Origin: Mesobacillus subterraneus
GTDB lineage: Bacteria > Bacillota > Bacilli > Bacillales > Cytobacillaceae
Assembly: GCF_003937825.1 (NCBI RefSeq)
Contig: NZ_RSFW01000028.1
Coordinates: 1-39,801 of the forward strand
Direction of reading: 5' to 3'
DNA: 39,801 nucleotides
Every line of letters begins with the position of its first letter. Positions within the stretch are counted from its first letter, which is position 1. Shown here one piece after another: positions 24,826 through 33,126 of this stretch. The translations under genes and the position numbers were made by a program. The notes under the pieces are model-generated. The model saw only the letters and a list, made by a program, of their open reading frames with translations. It searched no databases and was not told the DNA's origin.

Positions 24826-25830
24826 ATGGACGCCAAACTCCCATTGCAGCAAGAAACGCCGCCAAAAAAAACATTCGAACTGTTCCAGTTCCTTTATAAG
24901 TATGGGACGATCTTGACAATCTTCGTCCTCGTCGCAGTATTTGCAGCGGCCAATCCTTCTTTTATCAATGGCGATAATGTCATCAATATTTTAAGGTCTA
25001 TTTCCATCGTCACCATCATCGCGATCGGCATCACGATCTCCCTGACGGTCGATGGCTTCGATTTGTCGGTAGGTTCTGTGGCCTCGCTATCAAACGCGGT
25101 TGTGATTTCGATGTTTGTCTGGTTTTCACAGAATACACTGATCGCAATTCTATCGGCAATCGCCGCATCCTTGATCGTCGGGGCTCTCAATTCGTTCATG
25201 ATCGTCAAGTTGAGGATTCCTGATATGCTGATGACGCTGGCGATGATGTTCATCATCCAGGGAACGGCGCTCACCTATACAAAAGGCGCAACCGTCTCTG
25301 AAAACATGATCATGCCTGATGGCAGTTTTTCCACAGGAAGCATCAGCCCGTTTTTTGCTAAAATTGGCCAGGTGCCGTGGATCATCCTGATCATGGCCGT
25401 GGCTGTCATCATCGTCCACATCTTCCTGACCTACACAAAACACGGACGTTATATGTATGTGATTGGCGGCAACAAAGAGGCAGCCAGGCTGTCAGGCATC
25501 CCGGTCAACCGCTATAAAACCGCTGCATACCTGCTTTCCGCTCTTTTTGCGGCAATCGGCGGGATTGTCCTGGCATCGCGGGTTATGACCGCGGAAATCA
25601 GTGCAGGCTCACCCTATTTGATGGATTCGGTAGCAGCAGCCTTCATCGGTTTTTCCGTCCTTGGAGCAGGAAAGCCAAACGCTTTCGGTACCTTTGTCGG
25701 AGCAGTGCTGATTGGCATCCTGCAAAACGGACTTGTCATGATGTCAGTACCGTATTATGCAATGGATATTGTAAAAGGTACCGTTTTCGCATTCGCACTT
25801 GGCATTACGTATTACAAGCAAAACCACTAA
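24826..25830 (+). CDS. CUT2-type sugar ABC transporter permease (RbsC-like)
   Basis: Integral membrane protein of 334 residues with about nine or ten helices. The family motifs GFDLSVGSVASLSNAVV and GAGKPNAFGTFVGAVLIGIL are present. ATG 24826 has AGGAGGAAGATAGG before it, beginning within the ATPase stop region; an upstream in-frame start at 24649 lies inside the ATPase gene and has no ribosome binding site. Only one permease is encoded, so a homodimer is expected. There is no terminator directly after it. Confidence 0.9.
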   Translation: MDAKLPLQQETPPKKTFELFQFLYKYGTILTIFVLVAVFAAANPSFINGDNVINILRSISIVTIIAIGITISLTVDGFDLSVGSVASLSNAVVISMFVWFSQNTLIAILSAIAASLIVGALNSFMIVKLRIPDMLMTLAMMFIIQGTALTYTKGATVSENMIMPDGSFSTGSISPFFAKIGQVPWIILIMAVAVIIVHIFLTYTKHGRYMYVIGGNKEAARLSGIPVNRYKTAAYLLSALFAAIGGIVLASRVMTAEISAGSPYLMDSVAAAFIGFSVLGAGKPNAFGTFVGAVLIGILQNGLVMMSVPYYAMDIVKGTVFAFALGITYYKQNH

Positions 25831-25891
25831 GTTTCACATGAGCAGGATGTCTGTTATCATGAAAGTACAATTGAGATAGCAGGTGATCGGA

Positions 25892-26437
25892 ATGGACAGT
25901 GCGACCCAATCTTACTTTGGAAAATTGGAAGCTGATGACAAAGAAGCTCAATACGAGGCATTTAAGGGCATTATGGCCGCTACTGATGAGCAGGTGGATT
26001 GGGCATATGAAGTGTGGGATCAGCTGAAAGATTGGCTGTCAGACAAGGACCCTCATCGCAGGTCGAGGGCTGCACAATTCCTTTCCGGGCTGGCAAAAAG
26101 TGACCCTGAAAACAGGATACTGATTGATTTTCCGGAGCTATGGGAAGTGACGAAGGATGAAAAATTCGTCACAGCGCGCCACGCCTTGCAGTCCATTTGG
26201 AAAGTCGGACTCGGGGGAGATGAACAGAGACAGCTTGGCATCCAGCATTTTACCGAGCGCTTCCGGAATGGCGGCGAAGAGAAGAACTACACATTAAGAC
26301 GCCACGATATGATCGTCGGCCTGAAAAATCTATATGATGAATTGAAAGATGAACAAATCAAACAGACCGCAATGGAATTGATTGAGCTGGAATCTGACGT
26401 AAAATACCAGAAAAAATATAAAGCTGTCTGGAAGTAA
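25892..26437 (+). CDS. HEAT-like helical protein
   Basis: Soluble protein of 181 residues, almost all helical. Segments such as VWDQLKDWLSDKDPHRRSRA and AAQFLSGLAKSDPENRILID look like one or two HEAT/armadillo repeats, often protein-protein scaffolds. The ATG at 25892 is preferred over GTG 25883, with AGGTGAT upstream. It is 61 bp after the permease and may be co-transcribed or independent. The exact family was not recognised. Confidence 0.72.
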   Translation: MDSATQSYFGKLEADDKEAQYEAFKGIMAATDEQVDWAYEVWDQLKDWLSDKDPHRRSRAAQFLSGLAKSDPENRILIDFPELWEVTKDEKFVTARHALQSIWKVGLGGDEQRQLGIQHFTERFRNGGEEKNYTLRRHDMIVGLKNLYDELKDEQIKQTAMELIELESDVKYQKKYKAVWK

Positions 26438-26487
26438 ACGCAGCGTAAATACTCCTGAAGACGCACTCAATAGAGACGCACAAATAG

Positions 26488-26525
26488 AAAGCCGAATTTA
26501 GATCAACTCTAAATTCGGCTTTTTT
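26488..26525. terminator. Bidirectional terminator between convergent genes
   Basis: AAAGCCGAATTTAGA (26488-26502) pairs with TCTAAATTCGGCTTT (26508-26522). It overlaps the TAG stop of the FNT gene at 26509-26511. Confidence 0.95.
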
Positions 26526-27303
26526 CATCCTCGAAAAACGGCTTATTCGCATAATAGTACATCCAGCCCATCATGATTCCGCCGCCGATCAGGTTGCCGA
26601 TCGTCACTGGGATGAGGTTATGGATAACCCCGGCGAATGTGACGGATTCAGGCTGATTGAGGACCATGCTGATTGCAAAGGTACACATATTGGCGATGCT
26701 GTGCTCATAGCCGGAAATGAAGAAGCAGAAGACAAACAGCACCATCGCGAACATTTTTGGGCCGTCTCCCTTCATCGACATCGGCAGGAAAAACGCCAGG
26801 CAGACAAGCCAGTTACAGAGGATTCCCCTGAAAAACAGCTCATATGTTGGGGCGATGGTCTTTTTTTCAGCGACGCTAAGCAGGAATCCATTCACAGAAT
26901 GGTCATCAAACAGTCCGGTAGTGTATATCAGGAAGGCAAAGGCGGCGGCGCCGATAATGTTGCCGATATAGCTGTAGACCCACATCCGGACAACTTGTGG
27001 CCACTTCATCTTTTTCCGCAGCGCGGCAAATGTGTAGTAAAAAGTATTTCCGGTGAACAGATCACCTCCGCCATAGGCGATCAGGATGATGGCCGCGCCA
27101 AAGGTAATCGCCGCCATCGGATAGGCAAAGGGCGAGTGCTCGATATAAAAGAAATTCCCCGTCCTGAAAGCCACGATGACACCAAAGCCAATGAACATGG
27201 AAGCAAGGGCAGCCCTTGCCAAATACCGAACCTTGCTCTGCGTAAAGATTTTATGCTTTTTCAAGGCCAGCTTCTCGACCTCTTCCAATGCTTGTACTTC
27301 CAA
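26509..27303 (-). CDS. Formate/nitrite transporter (FNT) family channel
   Basis: Pentameric membrane channel subunit of 264 residues with six helices, moving formate, nitrite or hydrosulfide. Family signs are GGGDLFTGNTFYY in the first half and NLIPVTIGNLIGGG near the end, with the gating-region motif SGYEHSIANMCTF containing the central His. A long soluble N-terminus (about 30 residues) precedes the first helix. The TTG start at 27303 follows GGGTGAT. The gene is monocistronic. The substrate is undecided: formate or nitrite would each fit the molybdoenzyme at 13221, but that link is inference and no Fnr box was found upstream. Confidence 0.9.
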   Translation of the reverse strand: MEVQALEEVEKLALKKHKIFTQSKVRYLARAALASMFIGFGVIVAFRTGNFFYIEHSPFAYPMAAITFGAAIILIAYGGGDLFTGNTFYYTFAALRKKMKWPQVVRMWVYSYIGNIIGAAAFAFLIYTTGLFDDHSVNGFLLSVAEKKTIAPTYELFFRGILCNWLVCLAFFLPMSMKGDGPKMFAMVLFVFCFFISGYEHSIANMCTFAISMVLNQPESVTFAGVIHNLIPVTIGNLIGGGIMMGWMYYYANKPFFEDEKSRI

Positions 27304-27412
27304 TTAAAATCACCCGGTTTTCCGTATGTATTATGCAGTCTATTCTTCCTCAATCTTTCTTTCCTATGTAAATGGTTCCCTCCGTTGGGATTTAAAAACC
27401 ATGAACCTATAG

Positions 27413-27444
27413 AAAAAGACTGGATCAGCGATTGATCCAGTCTT
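27413..27444 (-). terminator. Terminator of the MFS efflux gene
   Basis: AAGACTGGATCA (27416-27427) pairs with TGATCCAGTCTT (27433-27444); T5 follows on the minus strand. Confidence 0.95.
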
Positions 27445-28658
27445 CAGAATGTATCTTTGACATATTGAGGATTCCGCTGCATCGAGGCGAAAAGGACGAT
27501 GCCGCTTACAAGCAGCAGGGCGCTTGTCAGCACGAAGACCGATGTGAACCCGTAGTAACCTGCAAGGAACCCGCCGAGCACCGGGCCAATGATGTTTCCG
27601 AAAAAACGGAGGCTCGTGTTATAGCCGAGCACCTCGCCCTGCATCGCGACAGGTGCCTCTTGCCTGATGTAGGCGATCCTGACTGGAATGATCCCGCCAA
27701 TGGTGATTCCAAGGAGGAATCGGATCAGCACAAGCTGCCAGATATTATCGACAAATCCGCCCGGCAAGTAAATAATGGCTGACAGGACGAGCAGGATGAC
27801 GAGAACCTTGATATAGCCGATTCTGTCGGCAATTTGTCCCCACTTCCTCGACATCAGCAAATTCCCAAGGCCAGCTGCCGAGAAGGCAATGCCTGAGTAG
27901 AATGCCAGATTCACAGGGCCGTGCAACTCACCAACATATAGTGACAGGATAGGCTGGATGCTGAAATGTGCAATCTGGACGAGCATCGACATGAACAGGA
28001 CGTTTACCATGATGGGATTTTGAAAAATATGCTGAAGGACTTCGCGGCGGCTGTAATTCGTTTTGGTGCCTTTTTTAATATCAATCCTGTATTCGTTGAC
28101 CATGAACACCAAAAGGCCTGAAAGGATGATGAAAGCGGCAGTCGATTGGAAGGTTGCGGCATAGCCGGAGGAGTCGGCAAGCAGCCCGCCGATCATCGGG
28201 CCGAGCAGGGAGCCGGTAATGCTTCCGGTCTGTAGCGTCCCGAGCACTTTGCCGGCTTCTTCCTTCGGAGTCTGTGTAGAAATCAGTGCCTGGGATACGG
28301 GGATAAAGCCAGAGAACAGCCCCATGAACATTCTTAGTAAAAATAGTTCCCATACCGATGAAGCAAATCCAAGCAGGAAGACAGCCAGACCCATTCCGAA
28401 TCCCATGAAAATCAGGATTCTCTTACGGCCGAACCGGTCGCCCATCCTCCCGATGACAGGAGAGAAAAGGAATGCCGTCACAAAGGTGATACTGAACGTC
28501 AAGCCGGACCAGTTCTGGACATACCTTTCTGAAAAATCACCAAACGTTTCGATGTAGAGTGACAGAAAAGGCATGACCATTGTCATGCTGCCGGCGATGA
28601 AAAAATTCGCGAACCACATGATCATCAAGTTGCGCTTTGCCTTTTGCTGCTGGGTCAT
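27444..28658 (-). CDS. MFS multidrug-efflux-like transporter (DHA1, MdtG-like)
   Basis: Protein of 404 residues with 12 predicted helices in the cytoplasmic membrane. The loop 2-3 motif GRMGDRFGRKRIL is complete, and the helix-5 antiporter motif region reads GSITGSLLGPMIGGLL, supporting proton-coupled efflux. The second-half counterpart is GQIADRIGYIKVL. The ATG at 28658 has GAAGTG upstream. A promoter with TATAAT lies at 28705. The substrate is unknown. Confidence 0.88.
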   Translation of the reverse strand: MTQQQKAKRNLMIMWFANFFIAGSMTMVMPFLSLYIETFGDFSERYVQNWSGLTFSITFVTAFLFSPVIGRMGDRFGRKRILIFMGFGMGLAVFLLGFASSVWELFLLRMFMGLFSGFIPVSQALISTQTPKEEAGKVLGTLQTGSITGSLLGPMIGGLLADSSGYAATFQSTAAFIILSGLLVFMVNEYRIDIKKGTKTNYSRREVLQHIFQNPIMVNVLFMSMLVQIAHFSIQPILSLYVGELHGPVNLAFYSGIAFSAAGLGNLLMSRKWGQIADRIGYIKVLVILLVLSAIIYLPGGFVDNIWQLVLIRFLLGITIGGIIPVRIAYIRQEAPVAMQGEVLGYNTSLRFFGNIIGPVLGGFLAGYYGFTSVFVLTSALLLVSGIVLFASMQRNPQYVKDTF

Positions 28659-28704
28659 TCGATCAACACTTCTTTCTTAGAACGAATATTTCGCTTTTCT
28701 AAAT

Positions 28705-28743
28705 ATTATACCAAATTTTTGCCCGATTGAAAACCAATCGAGC
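28705..28743 (-). promoter_or_regulatory. Promoter of the MFS gene with overlapping dyad
   Basis: On the minus strand TTTTCA (28728-28733) and TATAAT (28705-28710) are 17 bp apart. GCCCGATTG (28721-28729) and CAATCGAGC (28735-28743) form a dyad over the -35 region. It could be an operator or a weak terminator for the VOC gene; it lacks a T-tract. Confidence 0.5.
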
Positions 28744-28757
28744 AAGTAAGAAATGTT

Positions 28758-29135
28758 TTAGGAGTTTACCCATTCCAGCAATTCTATTCTGTTCCCGAAC
28801 GGATCCTCTAAATAGATCCGGTTTGCCCCGGGCAGTTTATCGTCTTCCACAAACTGAACTCCAGATGCAGTTAAATGCTGTTTTAATCCTTCGATATTTG
28901 CAATTTCGAATGCCGGATGCGCTTTGCGAGCAGGAACAAATGGCTCCTCGATGCCAATATGAATCTGGCAGTTTCCATATCGGAACCAAGCTCCTCCTCG
29001 TTTTTTCAACTCTGCTGGTTTCTCGATTTCCTCAAACCCCAGAATGTCCCCAAAAAATCTCCTTGCCGCATCTTCTGAACCTGTGGGTGCTGCTAGCTGT
29101 ACATGGTCAATCGCTTTGAATGTAAAAACCATCAT
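28758..29135 (-). CDS. VOC (glyoxalase/bleomycin-resistance fold) protein
   Basis: Protein of 125 residues with two beta-alpha-beta-beta-beta modules. Metal-ligand candidates are His11 (IDHVQL), His59 (CQIHIG) and Glu118 (RIELLEW). EDPFGNRIELLE is the usual VOC C-terminal signature. The two adjacent ATGs follow AGGGGAGGGATT. It may be a dioxygenase-like, lyase-like or thiol-transferase-like enzyme; its substrate is not predictable. It is probably monocistronic. Confidence 0.88.
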   Translation of the reverse strand: MMVFTFKAIDHVQLAAPTGSEDAARRFFGDILGFEEIEKPAELKKRGGAWFRYGNCQIHIGIEEPFVPARKAHPAFEIANIEGLKQHLTASGVQFVEDDKLPGANRIYLEDPFGNRIELLEWVNS

Positions 29136-29303
29136 AATCCCTCCCCTAATAAAATCTTAAACTAAAAGGAAACATTAGGAAATTATAAGGTTTGAAACTA
29201 TAAATATAAGTTTTTCTTATCATGCTTAAAAGTAATACAAGCCTTCCTTAACACATATAAATTAGTAAAGTTTTGCAGGTTTTTAAAAGAGGGGGCATTT
29301 ACA

Positions 29304-30122
29304 TTGAAAAGGAAATTTTTTGCCATCGTAATGATGGTAATCATGGCACTTGTTGTTTCGGCATGCGGTTCGAGCTCGAATGAAGGAGGATCCGGGGCCG
29401 AGAAGAAGGAGTTAAGGGTGGTTACAGATGCAGCGTATGCACCATTTGAATACATGGAAGGCGACAAGATTGTTGGCTTCGATGTGGATTTCCTTACAGC
29501 TGCCGCGAAAGAAGCAGGATATGAACTGAAATTTGAGAATGTCGGCTGGGACCCTATTTTCGTTGAAATCAAGAGCAAGCGAGCGGATCTGGCGGTATCA
29601 TCCATCTCGATCAATGACGAACGCAAGCAAACATATGATTTTTCACTGCCATATTTCCTATCCACCAATAAAATCCTTGTCCGTGAAGACAGCGATATTA
29701 AAAGTGCAGCAGACCTCGAAGGCAAGGTAGTGGCTGTTCAGAACGGTACAACCGGGCAGGAAGCAATGGATAAGCTTCTTGGCCAAAACAACAAGAATAT
29801 CAAGAAATTTGATAACAACAACCTGGCCATCATGGAAATGCTCTCGGGCGGTGCAGATGCAGTCGTTGCAGATAACGGTGTTGTCGAAGTATATGCTAAA
29901 AACAATCCTAACGAAAAATTGAAGGTCATTGAGGACAGCGAAAGCTTCGAGGCCGAATTTTATGGAATCCTGTTCCCTAAAGGAAGCGAAATAAAGGCGG
30001 ACTTCGATAAAGCGATCAAGAAAATCGTCGAGAATGGAACCTATGAGAAAATCTATCAGGAATGGTTCGGCCAGGAGCCAAATATGGAATTGCTTAAGGC
30101 AGAGCAGGAAGCATCAGAGTAA
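29304..30122 (+). CDS. Polar amino acid ABC transporter substrate-binding lipoprotein
   Basis: Lipoprotein of 272 residues with lipobox VVSAC (Cys21), located outside the membrane. It is a type-3 solute-binding protein: LRVVTDAAYAPFEYMEG, FDVDFLTAAAKEAGY and the later DLAVSSISINDERKQTYDFS are typical of the glutamine/arginine/histidine group. The TTG start at 29304 has AGAGGGGG upstream. It is the first gene of a three-gene importer, separated from the permease by a terminator-like hairpin that would keep the binding protein in excess. Confidence 0.9.
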   Translation: MKRKFFAIVMMVIMALVVSACGSSSNEGGSGAEKKELRVVTDAAYAPFEYMEGDKIVGFDVDFLTAAAKEAGYELKFENVGWDPIFVEIKSKRADLAVSSISINDERKQTYDFSLPYFLSTNKILVREDSDIKSAADLEGKVVAVQNGTTGQEAMDKLLGQNNKNIKKFDNNNLAIMEMLSGGADAVVADNGVVEVYAKNNPNEKLKVIEDSESFEAEFYGILFPKGSEIKADFDKAIKKIVENGTYEKIYQEWFGQEPNMELLKAEQEASE

Positions 30123-30149
30123 CTTCTCGGAATCTATGAATCAGCGAAG

Positions 30150-30184
30150 ATGCGTAACACTTAAATAGCGTTACGCATTTTTTT
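30150..30184 (+). terminator. Intra-operon terminator/attenuator after the binding protein
   Basis: ATGCGTAAC (30150-30158) pairs with GTTACGCAT (30170-30178), followed by T7. Permease and ATPase expression would need read-through or a separate promoter. A small TCCCAG-AGC-CTGGGA hairpin lies at about 30254-30268, before the permease ribosome binding site. Confidence 0.85.
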
Positions 30185-30285
30185 ATAAAATTTGTTGCTC
30201 CTCAGGAAGTTTATTGCTGAATGAGATAGCGGTTAGTATTAGTCGAAAACTGGTCCCAGAGCCTGGGAGCTACGGAGGGCAAGTT

Positions 30286-30942
30286 ATGGATTTTCGTTTT
30301 GATATGATAATTGAATACTCTCCTTATCTAATAAAAGGGACACTGTTGACAATCGGGCTTTCGCTGGCGGGGATCCTGATTGGAACCGTACTTGGTTTGT
30401 TCATTGGCCTGGGAAAGATGCAGCGCCGGAGACTGCTGGCTTGGCCATTTGTCTGGTATATTACTTTTTTCCGGGGAACCCCGCTGTTTGTGCAAATTTT
30501 ATTGATCCATTTCGGCGTCGTCCCAATGCTCATTGGCCAAACGAACGGAATCGTCGCAACGATCATTGCCCTGTCGCTGAATGCTGCCGCCTATATTGCT
30601 GAAATATTCCGGGCGGGTATCCAGTCGATTGACCGCGGACAGATGGAGGCAGCCCGCTCACTGGGGATGACCCACGTCCAGGCCATGAGGTATGTTATTT
30701 TACCTCAGGCCTTCAAGCGGATGATCCCGCCGCTTGGAAATGAATTCATAGTACTGATTAAAGAATCGTCACTTGCAGCGATCGTGGCGACCCCGGAAAT
30801 CATGTACTGGGGCCGCGTTATGGCGGGGAAGTATTACCGGGTATGGGAGCCGTACCTCACAGCTGCCATCATTTATCTGATCCTGACGATATCGCTTAGC
30901 TTCCTGCTAAATATCCTTGAAAGAAGGCTGAAAACAGAATGA
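30286..30942 (+). CDS. Polar amino acid ABC transporter permease
   Basis: Membrane protein of 218 residues with about five helices. The EAA loop that docks on the ATPase reads [20 protein letters not shown] and ends LPQ; the N-terminal [12 protein letters not shown] is typical of HisM/GlnP permeases. ATG 30286 has GGAGGGCAAG upstream. It overlaps the ATPase gene by 4 nt (ATGA). A single permease implies a homodimer. Confidence 0.92.
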   Translation: MDFRFDMIIEYSPYLIKGTLLTIGLSLAGILIGTVLGLFIGLGKMQRRRLLAWPFVWYITFFRGTPLFVQILLIHFGVVPMLIGQTNGIVATIIALSLNAAAYIAEIFRAGIQSIDRGQMEAARSLGMTHVQAMRYVILPQAFKRMIPPLGNEFIVLIKESSLAAIVATPEIMYWGRVMAGKYYRVWEPYLTAAIIYLILTISLSFLLNILERRLKTE

Positions 30943-31661
30943 TCAAGGTCGAGAATTTGCAAAAAACTTTTGGCAGCCACAAGGTGTTGAATGGCATAAA
31001 TGTAGTCGTACAGCCTCAGGAGGTCGTTGTAGTAATCGGTCCATCCGGATCAGGGAAATCAACCTTCCTCCGCTGCATCAACCTGCTCGAAACCATAACA
31101 GACGGACATGTGCTGATTGAAGAAGTGGACATCACAGATAAAAGTTCGAACATCAACAAAGTGCGCGAAGAAGTCGGGATGGTATTCCAGCATTTTAATC
31201 TGTTCCCACATAAGACGGTGATGGAAAATATCACGCTGGCACCGCTGAAGGTTCGCGGCATCCCGGAACAGCAGGCCCGCTCGAAAGGAATGGAGCTGCT
31301 TAAAAAGGTCGGGCTTGAAGACAAGGCAGAAGCCTATCCGGACTCACTATCGGGAGGACAAAAGCAAAGAGTTGCGATTGCCAGGGCCCTCGCGATGGAA
31401 CCGAAGATCATGCTGTTTGACGAGCCAACCTCCGCCCTCGATCCCGAAATGGTCGGTGAGGTGCTCGAGGTCATCAAACAGCTTGCCCGCGAAGGGATGA
31501 CGATGGTCGTCGTCACCCATGAAATGGGCTTCGCAAGGGAAGTCGGCGACCGCGTCATCTTCATGGACGGCGGACTGATCATTGAAGAAAATAAGCCTCG
31601 CGAAATTTTTGAGAATCCTCAGCACGAGCGGACAAAAGCGTTCCTGAGCAAGGTGCTCTAG
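30939..31661 (+). CDS. Polar amino acid ABC transporter ATP-binding protein (GlnQ-like)
   Basis: Cytoplasmic ATPase of 240 residues with Walker [11 protein letters not shown]-loop [12 protein letters not shown], signature LSGGQKQR, Walker [12 protein letters not shown] and switch His in [10 protein letters not shown]. The length and the [17 protein letters not shown] segment are diagnostic of the polar amino acid group. It is translationally coupled to the permease by a 4-nt overlap and followed by a strong terminator. Confidence 0.95.
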   Translation: MIKVENLQKTFGSHKVLNGINVVVQPQEVVVVIGPSGSGKSTFLRCINLLETITDGHVLIEEVDITDKSSNINKVREEVGMVFQHFNLFPHKTVMENITLAPLKVRGIPEQQARSKGMELLKKVGLEDKAEAYPDSLSGGQKQRVAIARALAMEPKIMLFDEPTSALDPEMVGEVLEVIKQLAREGMTMVVVTHEMGFAREVGDRVIFMDGGLIIEENKPREIFENPQHERTKAFLSKVL

Positions 31662-31667
31662 GATGGT

Positions 31668-31703
31668 AAAAGGAAGCCCGCATTGAGCCGGGCTTCCTTT
31701 TTT
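31668..31703 (+). terminator. Terminator of the amino acid importer operon
   Basis: AAAAGGAAGCCCG (31668-31680) pairs with CGGGCTTCCTTTT (31689-31701), followed by more T. Confidence 0.96.
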
Positions 31704-31708
31704 GGATC

Positions 31709-31935
31709 CACCGTGAATAAAAGTTGTCCAACCGTGAATAAAACTTATGCAACCGTTAAAATATTGATGGCAACCGTAGATAAAACTTGTGCAACCGTTA
31801 AAATTGATGGCAACCGTAGATAAAACTTGTGCAACCGTATAATTATCTCGTCCAACCGTAGAAAAAAGCTGTACATCCGTATAATTATCATGTGCAAGCA
31901 TAGAAATATTGCTGGCAACCGTGTATAAAAAATTC
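31709..31935. repeat. 21-bp array, core CAACCGTNNATAAA (11 units)
   Basis: CCGT or its variant begins at 31711, 31732, 31753, 31773, 31794, 31813, 31834, 31855, 31877, about 31897 and 31919; the mean spacing is 20.8 bp. The stretch from about 31765 to 31798 is repeated 40 bp later, showing growth by two-unit duplication. It starts 8 bp after the operon terminator and contains no gene. Confidence 0.93.
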
Positions 31936-31985
31936 CACAAACAATAAAACGGGCCAGCTATGAATATAAAATGGTTGCATGTTGT

Positions 31986-32083
31986 CCAACGGGGAATAAA
32001 ATGCTGTCAACAGGGAATAAACTTCCTCCAACGGGGAATAAAAACTCGCCAACGGGGAATAAATTCGCCTCAACGGGGAATAT
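31986..32083. repeat. 21-bp array, core CAACGGGGAATAAA (5 units)
   Basis: CAAC begins at 31987, 32008, 32029, 32050 and 32071, exactly 21 bp apart. The core differs from the adjacent array (CAACCGTNNATAAA) mainly in the central bases, so the two are probably diverged relatives. Because 21 is a multiple of three, both strands show long heptad-like open frames that are not genes. Confidence 0.95.
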
Positions 32084-32344
32084 CCGGGATTTCCATCTCT
32101 TTTCTGCAGCTAAGGGGTCTAGTGAACCTCTATTTCGCCTCTCCCATAGTGATGGTTGTCTGTTTCGAATATGCATCGAGGTCATTTATGGCCAGATATC
32201 GTAGATTTTTGTCCATTTTTACGAGGATTCACGCATGTGCATTTTTAATCCAAGCCAGCAATGTATAGTTCCCGCTGGCGGACTTCAAGCGCATCAACAA
32301 CCGAGCATAACCAGCCAAGCCTATTTTTCAAAATTATCCATTTA
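32084..32344. other. Intergenic stretch without recognisable feature
   Basis: About 260 bp between the last repeat and the TetR-regulated promoter. No open frame with a ribosome binding site, no strong hairpin and no repeat copy was seen. It may be decayed sequence. Confidence 0.5.
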
Positions 32345-32348
32345 GTGA

Positions 32349-32396
32349 TTGATTAAACTAATATCATTAGTTAAAATAAAACTAACGATATTAGTT
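32349..32396 (+). promoter_or_regulatory. Promoter with two TetR-type operators
   Basis: TTGATT (32349-32354), 17-bp spacer, TAAAAT (32372-32377). Operator 1, AACTAATATCATTAGTT (32356-32372), fills the spacer; operator 2, AACTAACGATATTAGTT (32380-32396), covers the start site. Their centres are 24 bp apart. The two together form a 21-bp inverted repeat with a single mismatch. The obvious ligand is the TetR protein encoded at 33127 in the same operon. Confidence 0.85.
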
Positions 32397-32414
32397 TAAT
32401 CTGGAGGCTGTAAA

Positions 32415-33113
32415 ATGAGAGTGATTAAAGAGGGGTTTTTATATCAGCTGACGTTCATGCCAAGGGTTTTTCCGGTGAATTGTTATTTGATCGAGGAGGA
32501 GGATGGGCTGACATTAATTGATGCGGCGCTTCCGAACAGCGCCACACCAATCCTGCGGGCAGCAGAGCAGATCGGGAAGGATATCAAAAGAATCATGCTG
32601 ACCCATGCGCACGGTGATCATGTTGGCGCACTCGATGAACTGAAGGCGAAGCTGAATGTTCCTGTATATATCTCGGCCTGTGATTCTCGCCTGTTGGAAG
32701 GTGACACCTCTCTTGACGCTTCCGAAGCTCAGACACCGATTCGCGGCGGGGTACCGAAGAACATCAAAACGAAGCCCGATGTGCTGATAAAAGAAGGAGA
32801 CAGAATCGGTTCATTGCTCGCGATTCAAACCCCGGGCCATACGCCAGGATCGATGTCATTTCTTGATGAGAGAACAAATGCATTGATTGCGGGTGATGCA
32901 TTCCAGACAAGGGGCGGAACGGCGGTAGCAGGTGTTACTGTCCCTTGGTTTCCTTTTCCGGCCATGGCGACATGGAACAAGAATTATGCCCTGCAAAGCG
33001 CCAAAAGGATCAGCGAGCTAAAACCAAGCCTGCTTGCCGTCGGACATGGAGAATTACTCCGCAACCCTGGACCTCATGTTGAAAAAGCGATCAAAAAAGC
33101 TGAAGCAAAATAA
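32415..33113 (+). CDS. Metallo-beta-lactamase fold hydrolase
   Basis: Cytoplasmic metal hydrolase of 232 residues. The signature THAHGDH (residues 63-69) gives three ligands plus Asp68; PGHTPGS, IAGDAFQ and VGHGELL supply the remaining His and Asp for a dinuclear site. It has glyoxalase-II or lactonase-like proportions rather than those of a secreted beta-lactamase; there is no signal peptide. ATG 32415 follows TGGAGG. The TetR gene follows after 13 bp, so the hydrolase is probably induced by its own substrate or a toxic compound through TetR. The substrate is unknown. Confidence 0.92.
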   Translation: MRVIKEGFLYQLTFMPRVFPVNCYLIEEEDGLTLIDAALPNSATPILRAAEQIGKDIKRIMLTHAHGDHVGALDELKAKLNVPVYISACDSRLLEGDTSLDASEAQTPIRGGVPKNIKTKPDVLIKEGDRIGSLLAIQTPGHTPGSMSFLDERTNALIAGDAFQTRGGTAVAGVTVPWFPFPAMATWNKNYALQSAKRISELKPSLLAVGHGELLRNPGPHVEKAIKKAEAK

Positions 33114-33126
33114 AGGAGCAATCAAA

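Noticed and set aside
27304-27412. Fnr site upstream of the formate/nitrite channel gene
   Set aside because: No TGTGA-N6-TCACA-like element was found, so the link to the Fnr module remains unsupported.
31347-32268. Open frames with heptad repeats (LFPV, TGNK, QRGIK types) around 31.3-32.3 kb
   Set aside because: They arise from the 21-bp period of the intergenic arrays and lack ribosome binding sites.
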